Assembly: GCA_900554385.1 (NCBI GenBank)
Contig: USHE01000014.1
Coordinates: 1 to 18,425, forward strand
Reading direction: 5' to 3'
DNA length: 18,425 nucleotides
DNA from: an uncultured bacterium
GTDB taxonomy: Bacteria > Cyanobacteriota > Vampirovibrionia > Gastranaerophilales > Gastranaerophilaceae
The notes below the pieces were generated by a model that did not search any database, had not been told where the DNA came from, and was given only the letters and a program-made list of their open reading frames with translations. The position numbers and the translations under genes are program-made. Positions 1 through 7,873 of this stretch are shown one piece after another; the first letter of the stretch is position 1, and every line of letters starts with the position of its first letter.

Positions 1-10
1 TAACAGTTTG

Positions 11-34
11 TAGGGGAGTTCTGATACTCCCCTA
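11..34. repeat. Perfect 9-bp hairpin at the left edge
   Basis: TAGGGGAGT (11-19) and ACTCCCCTA (26-34) form a perfect 9-bp inverted repeat around a 6-nt loop. It lies just after a possible plus-strand stop (TAG, 11-13, in a frame that enters from outside the window). Neither side has a run of T typical of an intrinsic terminator, so it may be a terminator for an unseen upstream gene, an mRNA-end stabiliser, or chance. Confidence 0.4.
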
Positions 35-74
35 TAAAAATGGCTATTTATCAACTGTTTGTTGTGACATAGCC
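33..74 (-). terminator. Probable terminator of the hydrolase-nagZ operon
   Basis: GGCTAT (42-47) pairs with ATAGCC (69-74), and inside these CAAC (52-55) pairs with GTTG (61-64) across a TGTTT loop, with a 4x4 internal loop between. Read on the minus strand the hairpin begins 6 nt after the nagZ stop codon and is followed by ATTTTTATA, a short T-tract. On the plus strand it is followed by TTTTATTAT, so it could work in both directions. Confidence 0.5.
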
Positions 75-79
75 TTTTA

Positions 80-1051
80 TTATAAGAATTTAAACTTTGA
101 TTTTAATGCCATGATTTTTAAATAGGAATCTTCGATTTTTTCTAAAAGCTCAATATCCGTTTTTGCTTTTTGGGCAAGATTATCAATCATATTTATAATT
201 TCAGAAGTGGAATTTCTGAAAATAAACATATTCAAACCGGCACGAATACCCATTTCACAAGCTTCTTGAATTCCAAACCCTGCAACACCTTTCATAACCA
301 TATCATCAGAAATTACGACTCCGTCAAATCCTAAATTTTCACGCAAATAATTTATGGCATTCTTACTCAACGACGCAGGAATATTTTCAACTTCAAAGCA
401 GGTACAATGTAAATGTGCAGCCATAATCGTTTCAATCCCGTTTTTCACAGCCTCTGCAAATGGTTTTATGTGAACCTGCTCCATTTCTTTCAGGGAAAGA
501 TTAATTTCCGGCAAAGTAAGGTGGCTGTCAGCATTAGCGTCACCATGCCCCGGGAAATGTTTAGCACAAGGGATGATACAGTTACTTCTATATGCTTGTG
601 TCACAATAGTTTGAGCCACTATCACGTCTTCGACCTTATCTGAAAATGCCCGTTCTCCGATAATGGGATTGGCAGGATTTGTGTTCACATCAATACAGGG
701 TGCAAAATTCATATTCACACCATAACTTTGCAACTCTTTTGCAATTTCTTCTGTTTGATTTTTTAGAAAATCCAAACCTTTTTCGTAAGCATACTTGGCA
801 GACAAATATTTTTTACCATTGTGTATATTTTCGGTTCTCTCAACCCGTCCGCCCTCCTGGTCAATCGACAAAAAGGGAGTAATCAATGCTAGAGATTTTA
901 TCTCCTCTGTCAAACTTTTAAACTGCATTGAAGAATGAATATCTTTCGTAAAAAATATAACCCCGCCAAGCCCTTCTGCAAGAGCCTTTTTATACCCTCC
1001 ACCATCAAGCCCGAGGATAAACATCTGGTATAATTTTTGTCTTAAATTCAT
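80..1051 (-). CDS. nagZ: Beta-N-acetylhexosaminidase (glycoside hydrolase family 3, NagZ-like)
   Basis: This 323-residue GH3 enzyme is expected to remove terminal N-acetylglucosamine from muropeptides such as GlcNAc-anhydroMurNAc-peptides in the cytosol, during peptidoglycan recycling. The NagZ signature KHFPGHG is at residues 164-170 and the acid/base DSH is at 175-177. The nucleophile is the first Asp (about 249) of SDDM in a GVVISDDM strand, and SIDQEGGRV (62-70) is the usual substrate loop. The length matches single-domain Gram-negative NagZ, and no signal peptide is seen, which fits a cytosolic role. The start overlaps the upstream stop by one base (TAATG), so translation is probably coupled. 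It is the last gene of a three-member minus-strand operon. Family assignment is strong; exact substrate range is inferred. Confidence 0.93.
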   Translation of the reverse strand: MNLRQKLYQMFILGLDGGGYKKALAEGLGGVIFFTKDIHSSMQFKSLTEEIKSLALITPFLSIDQEGGRVERTENIHNGKKYLSAKYAYEKGLDFLKNQTEEIAKELQSYGVNMNFAPCIDVNTNPANPIIGERAFSDKVEDVIVAQTIVTQAYRSNCIIPCAKHFPGHGDANADSHLTLPEINLSLKEMEQVHIKPFAEAVKNGIETIMAAHLHCTCFEVENIPASLSKNAINYLRENLGFDGVVISDDMVMKGVAGFGIQEACEMGIRAGLNMFIFRNSTSEIINMIDNLAQKAKTDIELLEKIEDSYLKIMALKSKFKFL

Positions 1052-1629
1052 TACAAAATCTCACTGCATAACGAATATAATTCCGAAAGATTCCCACTTT
1101 CCACAACAGCTTCAATCTTATCAATTACGGTTGAAGAATCTTTCATCTCCTTAAAATTTTCAGGTAATTTGATATCATCAGTTGTCTTAAGTTCAGTAAA
1201 ACCTTTGTTTACAATCAAAAATGCTTTATAATTTTTAATAATTTCAAGTTTTTGTTCATCTATTGCATAATCTTTTCCCATGTAATATTTTACGTCTTTA
1301 GGAAAATGTTCATAAAAAGTTGAAAGAAAATCAACCTCAGCAACGGTTTCAGCTTCATTGTATTCAGCTCCTGCACAGAAATTATTCAGCACAGTTTTAT
1401 TATCCAAAGTTTTGATAGCCGCAGCCCACAGCATACAACCTAAATAAAATGCAATATAATCATCTATAAGCTTAGAAAGTTTAGGAAAATACATTTTAAA
1501 ATGACTTTTTTTCTGGCTAAAATTTTTAAACCTGTCAAGCGAACTGTACAAATATTCAATATTCGGAATAAAAGCCGAAATATGAGCAACAAACCCCGGA
1601 TCAAACTGTACACCTTCATCAAAATTCAT
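1051..1629 (-). CDS. Hypothetical protein, 192 residues
   Basis: I do not recognise this protein. It looks mostly helical and soluble, with no signal peptide and one short hydrophobic patch (IAFYLGCMLWAAAI) that could be a buried helix. It is rich in Lys, Asp and Phe/Tyr. The start is chosen at 1629 because a strong ribosome site, AAAGGAG, lies 8 nt upstream. The frame stays open to 1668, but that extension would overlap the preceding hydrolase gene and bury the ribosome site in coding sequence. It sits 13 nt after the hydrolase and overlaps nagZ by one base, so it is co-transcribed and probably co-translated with both. Function is unknown. Confidence 0.8.
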   Translation of the reverse strand: MNFDEGVQFDPGFVAHISAFIPNIEYLYSSLDRFKNFSQKKSHFKMYFPKLSKLIDDYIAFYLGCMLWAAAIKTLDNKTVLNNFCAGAEYNEAETVAEVDFLSTFYEHFPKDVKYYMGKDYAIDEQKLEIIKNYKAFLIVNKGFTELKTTDDIKLPENFKEMKDSSTVIDKIEAVVESGNLSELYSLCSEIL

Positions 1630-1642
1630 TTTAATATCTCCT

Positions 1643-2455
1643 TTATAATCCCTCTTTTTTAACTTCAATTTGTTTATCTAACATATACTTATACCCATCG
1701 ACAAACGATTGAGCAACCGCTTTAGAAAAGATTTTACGAGCAGTCCAGTATGAAGTATGCGCAAGCAAAAAAGTTCTTCGGCTCCACACGGTTGAATTAT
1801 CATATACAAACCCGCTCGGATTAATTACATCTATCTTTGCTTTTTCTGATAACTCTTTTACCGTTAAATTTTTAGTTGTAGGAAATCCCATAGGATCTTC
1901 CTTAAAATTAACAGTCAGCATAAAAAGATTATTTTCAAGCATATACTTTAACATAAACCGGTTATAATATGTCAATTCATAATCAGAATCTGCTAAATCA
2001 GAATAGAAAAGCACAAGAGGGCTTGCAAAATTCACAATACCCTTCACTGCCCCTTGAGGAACGCAAGCGTTTTCTGTAAATTCATCCAGTTTTAAATACA
2101 TCTGTTTAAAACTTTCTTTATCCTTGTTAAAGCGCAGCCGTCCGTCAGAAGTCACAGCACCCAGACCCGCTTTAGAAATTGCAGAAATACAGGTATTTTT
2201 TCGCGGATTTTCCGAGATAAATCTGCGTGCATCTTCATCAGCTCCGGCAACATCAAACAAATCCTCTGCATTTAAATACGGAAGCTTATTAAACAAATAT
2301 TCATAAGTAATAAAACTTCCTGCAGAATAACCAAACAGTATAACCTGATTTCCATTATTATATTCATCTACTACGGTTTGGTGCAAATCATCCACAATAG
2401 GAAGCATATGATGAGATTTCAGAACCCAGATAGCATCGTGTAAAAAACCCGCCAT
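1643..2455 (-). CDS. Alpha/beta hydrolase, C-terminal part after an in-frame amber codon
   Basis: This 270-residue frame holds the nucleophile elbow FGYSAGS (Ser 44 here) after the strand QVILFGYS, as in serine hydrolases and lipases. Later segments with acidic and His residues (for example NFKEDP and LLAHTSYW) could supply the rest of the triad, but I cannot fix them. The frame is continuous with the frame at 2456-2806: the upstream protein ends in TAG and the very next codon is this ATG. There is no ribosome site before the ATG. The upstream part supplies the signal peptide and a first strand with an NGS turn, so the two together look like one 387-residue secreted hydrolase. Alone, this piece lacks an export signal and could be made only by re-initiation or read-through. 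Confidence 0.75.
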   Translation of the reverse strand: MAGFLHDAIWVLKSHHMLPIVDDLHQTVVDEYNNGNQVILFGYSAGSFITYEYLFNKLPYLNAEDLFDVAGADEDARRFISENPRKNTCISAISKAGLGAVTSDGRLRFNKDKESFKQMYLKLDEFTENACVPQGAVKGIVNFASPLVLFYSDLADSDYELTYYNRFMLKYMLENNLFMLTVNFKEDPMGFPTTKNLTVKELSEKAKIDVINPSGFVYDNSTVWSRRTFLLAHTSYWTARKIFSKAVAQSFVDGYKYMLDKQIEVKKEGL

Positions 2456-2806
2456 CTAAGAACGAACACCGTATGCAATAGTCGGACTGAACGCTTTTGA
2501 CAAATCCAGCTGCTGTTCAACAAATTCCAAGTCATTTTTACTTTTATCCCCCCAGAAAAATATTCTGGCATCGGAATTTATTGAATATTGTCCGTTCTTA
2601 AGAAGTAAGGCAGATGCTTCTTGATTTTTTTCAAAACTCTTTTTCATAACCGGATGAAGCTTGGTTACCCCTTTTTCAAACCAGTTCTTCATTTTCTCAT
2701 CATTATTGTTCGAACCGTTAATATATAAAAAACTTACATTTCCTGATGCCAATGAAACATTTTGGAACAGGAAGATTGCCATTAATAAACATAAAATCTT
2801 TTTCAT
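2456..2806 (-). CDS. Secreted alpha/beta hydrolase, N-terminal part ending at an in-frame TAG
   Basis: This 116-residue frame starts with a clear signal peptide (MKKILCLLMAIFLFQNVSLAS, cleavage probably after SLA or nearby). It continues with the strand FLYINGSNNND, resembling the first core strand and oxyanion turn of an alpha/beta hydrolase. It contains no nucleophile Ser motif. It ends at TAG (2456-2458), and the frame continues without a gap into the 2455-1643 frame, which has the GYSAG elbow. TAG is otherwise unused as a stop among the genes of this window (17 TAA, 2 TGA), which favours a nonsense mutation in a once longer gene. A recoded codon or a sequencing error is also possible. The start has no ribosome site but a -10 element lies 6 nt before it. 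Confidence 0.7.
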   Translation of the reverse strand: MKKILCLLMAIFLFQNVSLASGNVSFLYINGSNNNDEKMKNWFEKGVTKLHPVMKKSFEKNQEASALLLKNGQYSINSDARIFFWGDKSKNDLEFVEQQLDLSKAFSPTIAYGVRS

Positions 2807-2812
2807 AGCAAA

Positions 2813-2821
2813 ATTTTACCA
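2813..2821 (-). promoter_or_regulatory. Extended -10 promoter of the hydrolase-nagZ operon, leaderless type
   Basis: On the minus strand TGG-TAAAAT (TGn extended -10) ends 6 nt before the ATG at 2806. Transcription would start at or within a base or two of the start codon. No good -35 and no Shine-Dalgarno sequence are visible. Confidence 0.5.
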
Positions 2822-2825
2822 CAAA

Positions 2826-2854
2826 TAGCAAAAAAAATATTTTTGAGTTTTAAT
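2826..2854 (+). promoter_or_regulatory. Candidate promoter of the HNH gene, leaderless type
   Basis: TTTAAT (2849-2854) matches the -10 consensus at 5 of 6 positions and is followed by 6 nt and the ATG at 2861. A weak -35 (TAGCAA, 2826-2831) is 17 bp upstream. There is no Shine-Dalgarno sequence. Confidence 0.35.
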
Positions 2855-2860
2855 ATGTTT

Positions 2861-4831
2861 ATGATTTTTCACATTTCCCCATTCCGCCCAACAAAAAATT
2901 ATAACTTATATCAGACGCAAAGACCATTTGTTACCGGAACGAATAAAGCGCATGATGTTTACGCACCTTCTTTTTGTGCGCAAACTTCCAATACGCAATT
3001 TGAAGATGAGTTAAAAAACCTTGACGGCATAAGGTGCGCACGCTGTAACAGGCATACACTTTCCGAAAAGAAATATCAACTCCTCCTTGAACAGATATCA
3101 CAAGTCAAAGATGGTCATGAACTTGAAAAATTTTTAACAGATAACAAACAATATATTTCTGAAAGCAACCTGTTAATGTTAAAAGACTTGCAAGATATTA
3201 ACAAAAAACATCCCGACGCAAACATAAACCTTATACTCAAAAAAATTCATTATCATGCCCCGCGCTTCTATAAACAAACCTGTCAGGATAATATTAATTT
3301 GCTCAAACTCGTAACAGAAAAATTAATAATGTCAGATAAAAATAAGGAAATCTATCTCAATACAGCACAAAAATTAGCCCAACACAAAGAATTTCTCCCA
3401 TACAATATAATGGAATTCAGTTCAATAATGAACGAAACATTAAGAGAAACAGACTATCCGCGTAAACAAAAGCTTTATGACAAAGTAATGCTCCACCAGA
3501 CAAAGGCTTATAAATATTACAAAGACATAACACGACAATATCTTATTAATAAAGAGCCACACGAAGCATTAACCACCATAGGAAAAATTCTTTTTAAAAA
3601 ATCAGTTTCAAAAATAAGTCCAATTTCCAAAAGAGATGAAACTTCCGACATTAATAAAATTTTAGTTTGTACAGACTGCGCTCACAATACTGAAAACAGC
3701 GGCAGATATTTCAAAGCAAAAGATTCAGCAGAAAAATTAAAAAATAATTTTACTCAATATTTCCAGGATATTACAAAAGCTAAAAACAATAACGAGATTC
3801 ATTTTGATAATGAATATTTACACAACCTCGTTAAATATGTAGGCAGAGCATCAAAATACACAATCACGTTCAATCAAAATGATTGGAGTTTTTTGAATTA
3901 CAAAACAAATTTTGCAACTTTCCCATTTGAAAACATAGAAGGACTTCCTTGCCCTAAATGTAATGCTACAATGATTACTTATGCGCAAAGAGAAAAAATA
4001 TATAAACAAATTCACGAAAGCTCCTCCTTAAAAGAATTAAACAAAATTATAAAAGAGAACAGTCAAAGTCTTCCGCCACTTGCAAAAAAAATAGCAAATA
4101 AGTTTGATAAAAATCTTCGATATGATCCTTATTTAAACGATACAATTATGAAACGCAAGATGAGCCTTTTTGCAAGCAATCTCAGCACGCACGAATTGCG
4201 TTGTGTTATAAAGACATTAAGAGAAAAAATTGAATCTGAAAATTTAACCGGAAATGATAAAAAGCAGCTTGAAAAAATCATGCAGGAATTAACCGAATAT
4301 GACGAAGAACCGAAACGTTTTCTTAGTTCTACACGTTTAAAACAAATACTATTTAAGCCAATCATAACAGATAATGACGATAGATTAAACTTACGAGATT
4401 ATATTGAAAATTTCTTAACCCGCGTAGAACAAATCCAAGGTCCTATTTTCCATTCAAAAGAAATCTACGAATCTGAAAATTACAGCTGGTCTAAAGTTTT
4501 TGTTGAAAGAATATTCAGAAAAGCCGTTATTACTCAGGATCACCTTATTGCGAGAAAAAGCGGCGGCTCTGACGCCATAGATAACAAAATTGCTCTGCAT
4601 AGAGAATGCAATCAACTAAAAGGCAGGCAAACAATAGCAAAATGGCTTACAAATAATCCGCAAATTGAAGATAACATGGCAAATTATCTTAGAAAAATTA
4701 ACGAAAAAATTGAAGACGGAAAAATAAAAAATTGCGACAACTACGCAAAAGAAATTGCCAATAAAATATTTTATCTTTGCGGCGGAAAAGACAAATTAAG
4801 CAAAGAATTCGGCAAAAATAACAGTTTGTAA
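2861..4831 (+). CDS. Tandem CxxC/HNH zinc protein, putative HNH endonuclease
   Basis: This 656-residue protein has two similar modules. Module 1 begins GIRCARC (Cys 59, 62) and ends VCTDC (Cys 270, 273). Module 2 begins GLPCPKC (Cys 364, 367) and ends in an HNH motif: QDH (Asp 560, His 561), GG, DN (Asn 575), then HRECNQLKG (His 580, Cys 583, Asn 584). The knuckle-to-knuckle distance is 208 residues in module 1 and 213 in module 2, and both knuckles are followed by similar helical text, so I read this as an internal duplication. Module 1 keeps zinc ligands but lacks the DH and HxxC residues, so its nuclease fold is probably only structural. HNH proteins usually cut DNA with one metal ion; target and partner are unknown. 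No signal peptide is clear. The start at 2861 fits a -10 placed 6 nt upstream; 2855 (ATG) and 2843 (TTG) are alternatives. It is followed 30 nt later by pgeF. Confidence 0.8.
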   Translation: MIFHISPFRPTKNYNLYQTQRPFVTGTNKAHDVYAPSFCAQTSNTQFEDELKNLDGIRCARCNRHTLSEKKYQLLLEQISQVKDGHELEKFLTDNKQYISESNLLMLKDLQDINKKHPDANINLILKKIHYHAPRFYKQTCQDNINLLKLVTEKLIMSDKNKEIYLNTAQKLAQHKEFLPYNIMEFSSIMNETLRETDYPRKQKLYDKVMLHQTKAYKYYKDITRQYLINKEPHEALTTIGKILFKKSVSKISPISKRDETSDINKILVCTDCAHNTENSGRYFKAKDSAEKLKNNFTQYFQDITKAKNNNEIHFDNEYLHNLVKYVGRASKYTITFNQNDWSFLNYKTNFATFPFENIEGLPCPKCNATMITYAQREKIYKQIHESSSLKELNKIIKENSQSLPPLAKKIANKFDKNLRYDPYLNDTIMKRKMSLFASNLSTHELRCVIKTLREKIESENLTGNDKKQLEKIMQELTEYDEEPKRFLSSTRLKQILFKPIITDNDDRLNLRDYIENFLTRVEQIQGPIFHSKEIYESENYSWSKVFVERIFRKAVITQDHLIARKSGGSDAIDNKIALHRECNQLKGRQTIAKWLTNNPQIEDNMANYLRKINEKIEDGKIKNCDNYAKEIANKIFYLCGGKDKLSKEFGKNNSL

Positions 4832-4855
4832 TACAGATATTTTTTGTAGTATCAT
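4826..4855 (+). promoter_or_regulatory. Candidate promoter of pgeF, leaderless type
   Basis: TTGTAA (4826-4831, 4 of 6 to the -35 consensus) lies 18 bp before TATCAT (4850-4855, 5 of 6 to -10), which ends 6 nt before the ATG at 4862. The -35 covers the stop codon of the HNH gene. There is no Shine-Dalgarno sequence, so a leaderless mRNA is likely. Confidence 0.5.
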
Positions 4856-4861
4856 AATTTT

Positions 4862-5590
4862 ATGTTTTACTTTGACGAAATCAACGGAAAGAAAATCTTG
4901 CGTTCGGACATTTTAAACACCGAACACTTTTTTACAACAAGAGAAAGTTTTATAAAAACAAAAGAACCTGAATATATAGAAATAACCCAAAATAACAGGA
5001 ACGAAATTAAAGAATTTCTTAACGTGAAAAATATAATATCCCCAAAACAAACCCACACATCACACATTGATGTAGTTTCTTCCGAGAAAATAGAATATCC
5101 GGATACTGACGGGTTAATCTTAACAGATAAAGATTATGCTGTTTCTTTAAACTTTGCGGACTGCACTCCGATAATCCTATATGACAATAAACAAAATATA
5201 GGAGCGATAGCGCATGCCGGCTGGAGGGGAACAGCAGGAAGAATTTCGGCAAAAACAGCAAAAAAAATGATAGATGAATTTGGCTCAAAAGCAGATAACA
5301 TAATAGCAATTATAGGTCCTGCAATTTCTTTGTGCTGTTACAATGTAGGACAAGAAGTTTTTGAAAAGTTGAAAGAAACTGTTTCTGATTTTGAAGGTTT
5401 ATACGAAATCCGCAATGGTGAAATATTTGTCGATTTAAAAGGAATTAACAAACGACAGCTTGAAGAATGTGGTGTCCAAAAGATTGATATTTGCCCGTAC
5501 TGTACGGTATGCGACAATGATATGTTCTTCTCATACAGAAAAGAAAATTCAACAACAAACCGTCATAGTGCAATTCTTAAATTGAAATAA
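4862..5590 (+). CDS. pgeF: Peptidoglycan editing factor / polyphenol oxidase family (YfiH)
   Basis: This 242-residue protein belongs to the YfiH/PgeF (DUF152, CNF1-like fold) family. The three zinc-site motifs are present: QTH (His 65), ADC (Cys 101) and HAGWRGT (His 118). The family hallmarks IGPAIS (151-156) and CTVCDNDMFFSYR (214-226) are present too. In E. coli the family protects peptidoglycan composition by removing precursors with L-Ser in place of L-Ala. The human relative LACC1 acts on purine nucleosides. The window carries both a cell-wall gene (nagZ) and a purine gene (ade), so context does not choose. The start fits a -10 at 6 nt. The 3' end overlaps the 3' end of pabA by 14 bp, tail to tail. 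Family certain; reaction in this organism is inferred. Confidence 0.92.
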   Translation: MFYFDEINGKKILRSDILNTEHFFTTRESFIKTKEPEYIEITQNNRNEIKEFLNVKNIISPKQTHTSHIDVVSSEKIEYPDTDGLILTDKDYAVSLNFADCTPIILYDNKQNIGAIAHAGWRGTAGRISAKTAKKMIDEFGSKADNIIAIIGPAISLCCYNVGQEVFEKLKETVSDFEGLYEIRNGEIFVDLKGINKRQLEECGVQKIDICPYCTVCDNDMFFSYRKENSTTNRHSAILKLK

Positions 5591-6131
5591 AATTTTTAAA
5601 AATCTCATGCCCGTACTGTGATAAAATAGCCTCCGGATGAAATTGAACCCCAAAAATCGGTAACTCTTTATGTTCAATTGCCATATTAATACCGTCAAAA
5701 GTTTTTGCAGTTTCAGATAAACATCCCGAAACATTTTCGACAACAAGCGAATGATATCTGGTAACGTCAAACTTTTCCGGAATTCCATTAAACAATTGTG
5801 ATTTTGTATGAACAATTTGAGAAACTTTACCATGACAAGGTTCGTTTGCTTTTACAACATCAGCCCCGAAAAATTTCGCAATACACTGATGCCCCAAACA
5901 GACCCCGAGGATTTTTTTCTCTCTGTAAAATTCTTCAATAACCTGCATTGAAATTCCTGCAGTATGAGGATTTCCCGCTCCGGGAGAAATTATTATGCTC
6001 TCAAATTCCATTTTGTGAAGCTCTGAAATCTTCACCCTGTCATTTTCAAAAACAACAGGATTTACTCCAAGCTCTCTAAGATATTGCACAATGTTATACG
6101 TAAAAGAATCATAATTATCAATCAAAATCAT
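5577..6131 (-). CDS. pabA: Aminodeoxychorismate/anthranilate synthase glutamine amidotransferase
   Basis: This 184-residue class I glutamine amidotransferase releases ammonia from glutamine for its partner synthase. It has the opening MILIDNYDSFTYN, an oxyanion loop written SPGAGNP (usually SPGPGxP), the nucleophile Cys 78 in GVCLGHQ, and the His 165 and Glu 167 pair in VQFHPEA. PabA and TrpG are nearly alike in sequence. The neighbouring PabB-PabC fusion, overlapping it by ATGA, argues for the para-aminobenzoate role, though a dual role with a distant trpE is possible. AAGGG 7 nt before the ATG is a good ribosome site. Its 3' end overlaps the end of pgeF by 14 bp. Confidence 0.92.
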   Translation of the reverse strand: MILIDNYDSFTYNIVQYLRELGVNPVVFENDRVKISELHKMEFESIIISPGAGNPHTAGISMQVIEEFYREKKILGVCLGHQCIAKFFGADVVKANEPCHGKVSQIVHTKSQLFNGIPEKFDVTRYHSLVVENVSGCLSETAKTFDGINMAIEHKELPIFGVQFHPEAILSQYGHEIFKNFISI

Positions 6132-7771
6132 AATTCAACCCTTTTTATACCGCGAACAGAATTTATACAATAAATACTGTTTGCATTAAGCAAATCCTCT
6201 TTATAAAGCACTTTTTCCACACACACATTGCTATCCAAAAGGTTTTGGCGCAAAACACCGTTCAAAAGTCCGCACTTTAACGGCGGAGTATAAAATTTTC
6301 CGTCAATTTCCAACAAAATATTTGTCCTTGCCCCTTCACAAAGTTCGCCACGTTCATTAAAGAAAATTTCATCATAAATTTCTTCTCTTTTTATTTTTTG
6401 ATAACTTTCTTCATACCACGGTTTATAAGTTGTTTTGTGGCGTAAAAATTTATTGGAACTATCCAGAATATTATCAGAAATCGAAATACTATTAACCATA
6501 CTTCTGGCATAAGGCATATACTGAACGTCAAAACTTCCATCCTTTTGGAGAACTATACGCATTATGCCATCCTGTTCCGGTTCAATTTCACAGATAGCCT
6601 TATTAAATTTAAACCCGAACTCTACTGCACTTTCTTTTAATCTTCTTAAATGTTCATCTCTTAAAAACATAGCATTATTCTGAACTTTAATAGTTTCAAT
6701 AAGAGAGAATTCATTTTGCAAAATCTTTGCCTTGGTAAAAGTTTCTTCCCACTCGTCTTTAATATCAGAATCCCACACAATAGCACCACCCGTTCTGTAT
6801 TTGTATACTTCATCATTTTTTGCTTTTTGCAAAATTCTTATCGGCACGCTGAAAACCGTCTTTTCAGGGGAAATAAATCCGATTGCTCCGCAATAAACTC
6901 CTCTTTTGCCGCATTCAACTCTGTCTATAATTTCCATAGTACTAATTTTAGGCGCACCGGTAATAGAACCGCACGGAAATATCGCCTTAAAAATATCATA
7001 CAAAGATACATTATCTTCTAAATCCGCCTCAATTTGAGAAGTCATTTGATGCAGTGTTTTGTGAGTTTCTACATCAAAAAGTTTTGTCACACGGACGCTT
7101 CCTGTTTTTGCAATCCTGCCCAAATCATTTCGCAACAAATCCACAATCATAACATTCTCGGCACGATTTTTTATATCTGTTTTTAAAAACTCTATATTTT
7201 CTCTGTCTTTTTCGTAAGTTTCTCCTCGCGCAATCGTACCTTTCATTGGTTTCGTCAAAATATGACGCCCTTCTAATTCAAAAAACAATTCCGGAGAATA
7301 CGATAAAACCGTTTCGTATTCATTATTAAAAAATGCATTATATGGAGTTTTTTGTTTATGCAAAAGCGACTGATACAAACAAAATGGTTCACTATCACTC
7401 TGCACAAGCCAATCATAGGTATAATTCACCTCATAAGTATTACCCTCTGCAATCTCGTTTTTAATCTCTGTCAGCGCATTTTTATATTCTTCAAATGTTA
7501 TACCCGCAGATGCATTTAATTCAGAAACAGAATTTTTATCAGGTGTAAATTTCTCATACTTATCAAAAACTTCAAAATATAAAAGCGGTAATTCTGACTT
7601 TATTTTACGTCCGTGAAAAACTTCTTTTGCCTCGTATCGTATATAGCCGACAAGATAATACGACTTACGGAGTTCATCTAATTTTTGAAAACACTCAACA
7701 AGCTCCCGCTCACTAAAAGCCTTAATAATCCCAATCGGAGATTTAAACAATTTATCCGAATAAATTAACAT
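6128..7771 (-). CDS. pabBC: PabB-PabC fusion: aminodeoxychorismate synthase component I and lyase
   Basis: Two catalytic domains are fused in 547 residues. Residues about 90-350 are a chorismate-binding domain with YSPELFFELEG, MKGTIARG (Lys 177, the lysine typical of PabB), VDLLRNDLGR (210-219) and GSITGAPK (268-275). This domain turns chorismate and ammonia into 4-amino-4-deoxychorismate. Residues about 355-547 are a class IV PLP enzyme with RHKTT (Lys 446, expected Schiff-base lysine), GARTNILLEIDG and PPLKCGLLNGVLR, matching aminodeoxychorismate lyase, which releases pyruvate to give para-aminobenzoate for folate. Together with pabA all three activities lie in two adjacent genes. The start has no ribosome site but has TAGAAT 6 nt upstream. 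PabBC fusions are known in several bacteria. Confidence 0.92.
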   Translation of the reverse strand: MLIYSDKLFKSPIGIIKAFSERELVECFQKLDELRKSYYLVGYIRYEAKEVFHGRKIKSELPLLYFEVFDKYEKFTPDKNSVSELNASAGITFEEYKNALTEIKNEIAEGNTYEVNYTYDWLVQSDSEPFCLYQSLLHKQKTPYNAFFNNEYETVLSYSPELFFELEGRHILTKPMKGTIARGETYEKDRENIEFLKTDIKNRAENVMIVDLLRNDLGRIAKTGSVRVTKLFDVETHKTLHQMTSQIEADLEDNVSLYDIFKAIFPCGSITGAPKISTMEIIDRVECGKRGVYCGAIGFISPEKTVFSVPIRILQKAKNDEVYKYRTGGAIVWDSDIKDEWEETFTKAKILQNEFSLIETIKVQNNAMFLRDEHLRRLKESAVEFGFKFNKAICEIEPEQDGIMRIVLQKDGSFDVQYMPYARSMVNSISISDNILDSSNKFLRHKTTYKPWYEESYQKIKREEIYDEIFFNERGELCEGARTNILLEIDGKFYTPPLKCGLLNGVLRQNLLDSNVCVEKVLYKEDLLNANSIYCINSVRGIKRVEL

Positions 7772-7777
7772 ACAAGC

Positions 7778-7783
7778 ATTCTA
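7778..7783 (-). promoter_or_regulatory. -10 element of pabBC-pabA, leaderless type
   Basis: On the minus strand TAGAAT ends 6 nt before the ATG at 7771. No Shine-Dalgarno sequence is present and no convincing -35 is seen. Confidence 0.45.
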
Positions 7784-7821
7784 CAACAAAAAACTAAAAT
7801 CACGAAAATGTTTACAAAATA

Positions 7822-7850
7822 TTGAATAGATTAAAAAATTATGCTACATT
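7822..7850 (+). promoter_or_regulatory. Promoter of the Met-tail/TonB-C operon
   Basis: TTGAAT (7822-7827) and TACATT (7845-7850) are 17 bp apart, and the -10 carries a TGC extension at 7842-7844. The gene at 7874 follows, with an AGGAG ribosome site 6 nt before its ATG. Confidence 0.6.
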
Positions 7851-7873
7851 ATTAACAAATACAGGAGCAAAAC

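Noticed and set aside
1..34. A tRNA or a real gene end at the left edge
   Set aside because: Only one 9-bp hairpin is seen, with no cloverleaf. A frame ending AAC AGT TTG TAG has too few codons to support a gene. Its 12-bp match to the HNH gene end (TAACAGTTTGTA, 4819-4830) is probably chance.
1630..1668. Upstream extension of the 192-residue protein to 1668
   Set aside because: The frame is open but a strong AAAGGAG site lies before the ATG at 1629, and the extension would overlap the hydrolase gene.
2843..2860. TTG start at 2843 or ATG at 2855 for the HNH gene
   Set aside because: The best -10 (2849-2854) lies downstream of 2843 and immediately upstream of 2855, and no ribosome site supports either. 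The ATG at 2861 fits the 6-nt rule; 2855 remains possible.
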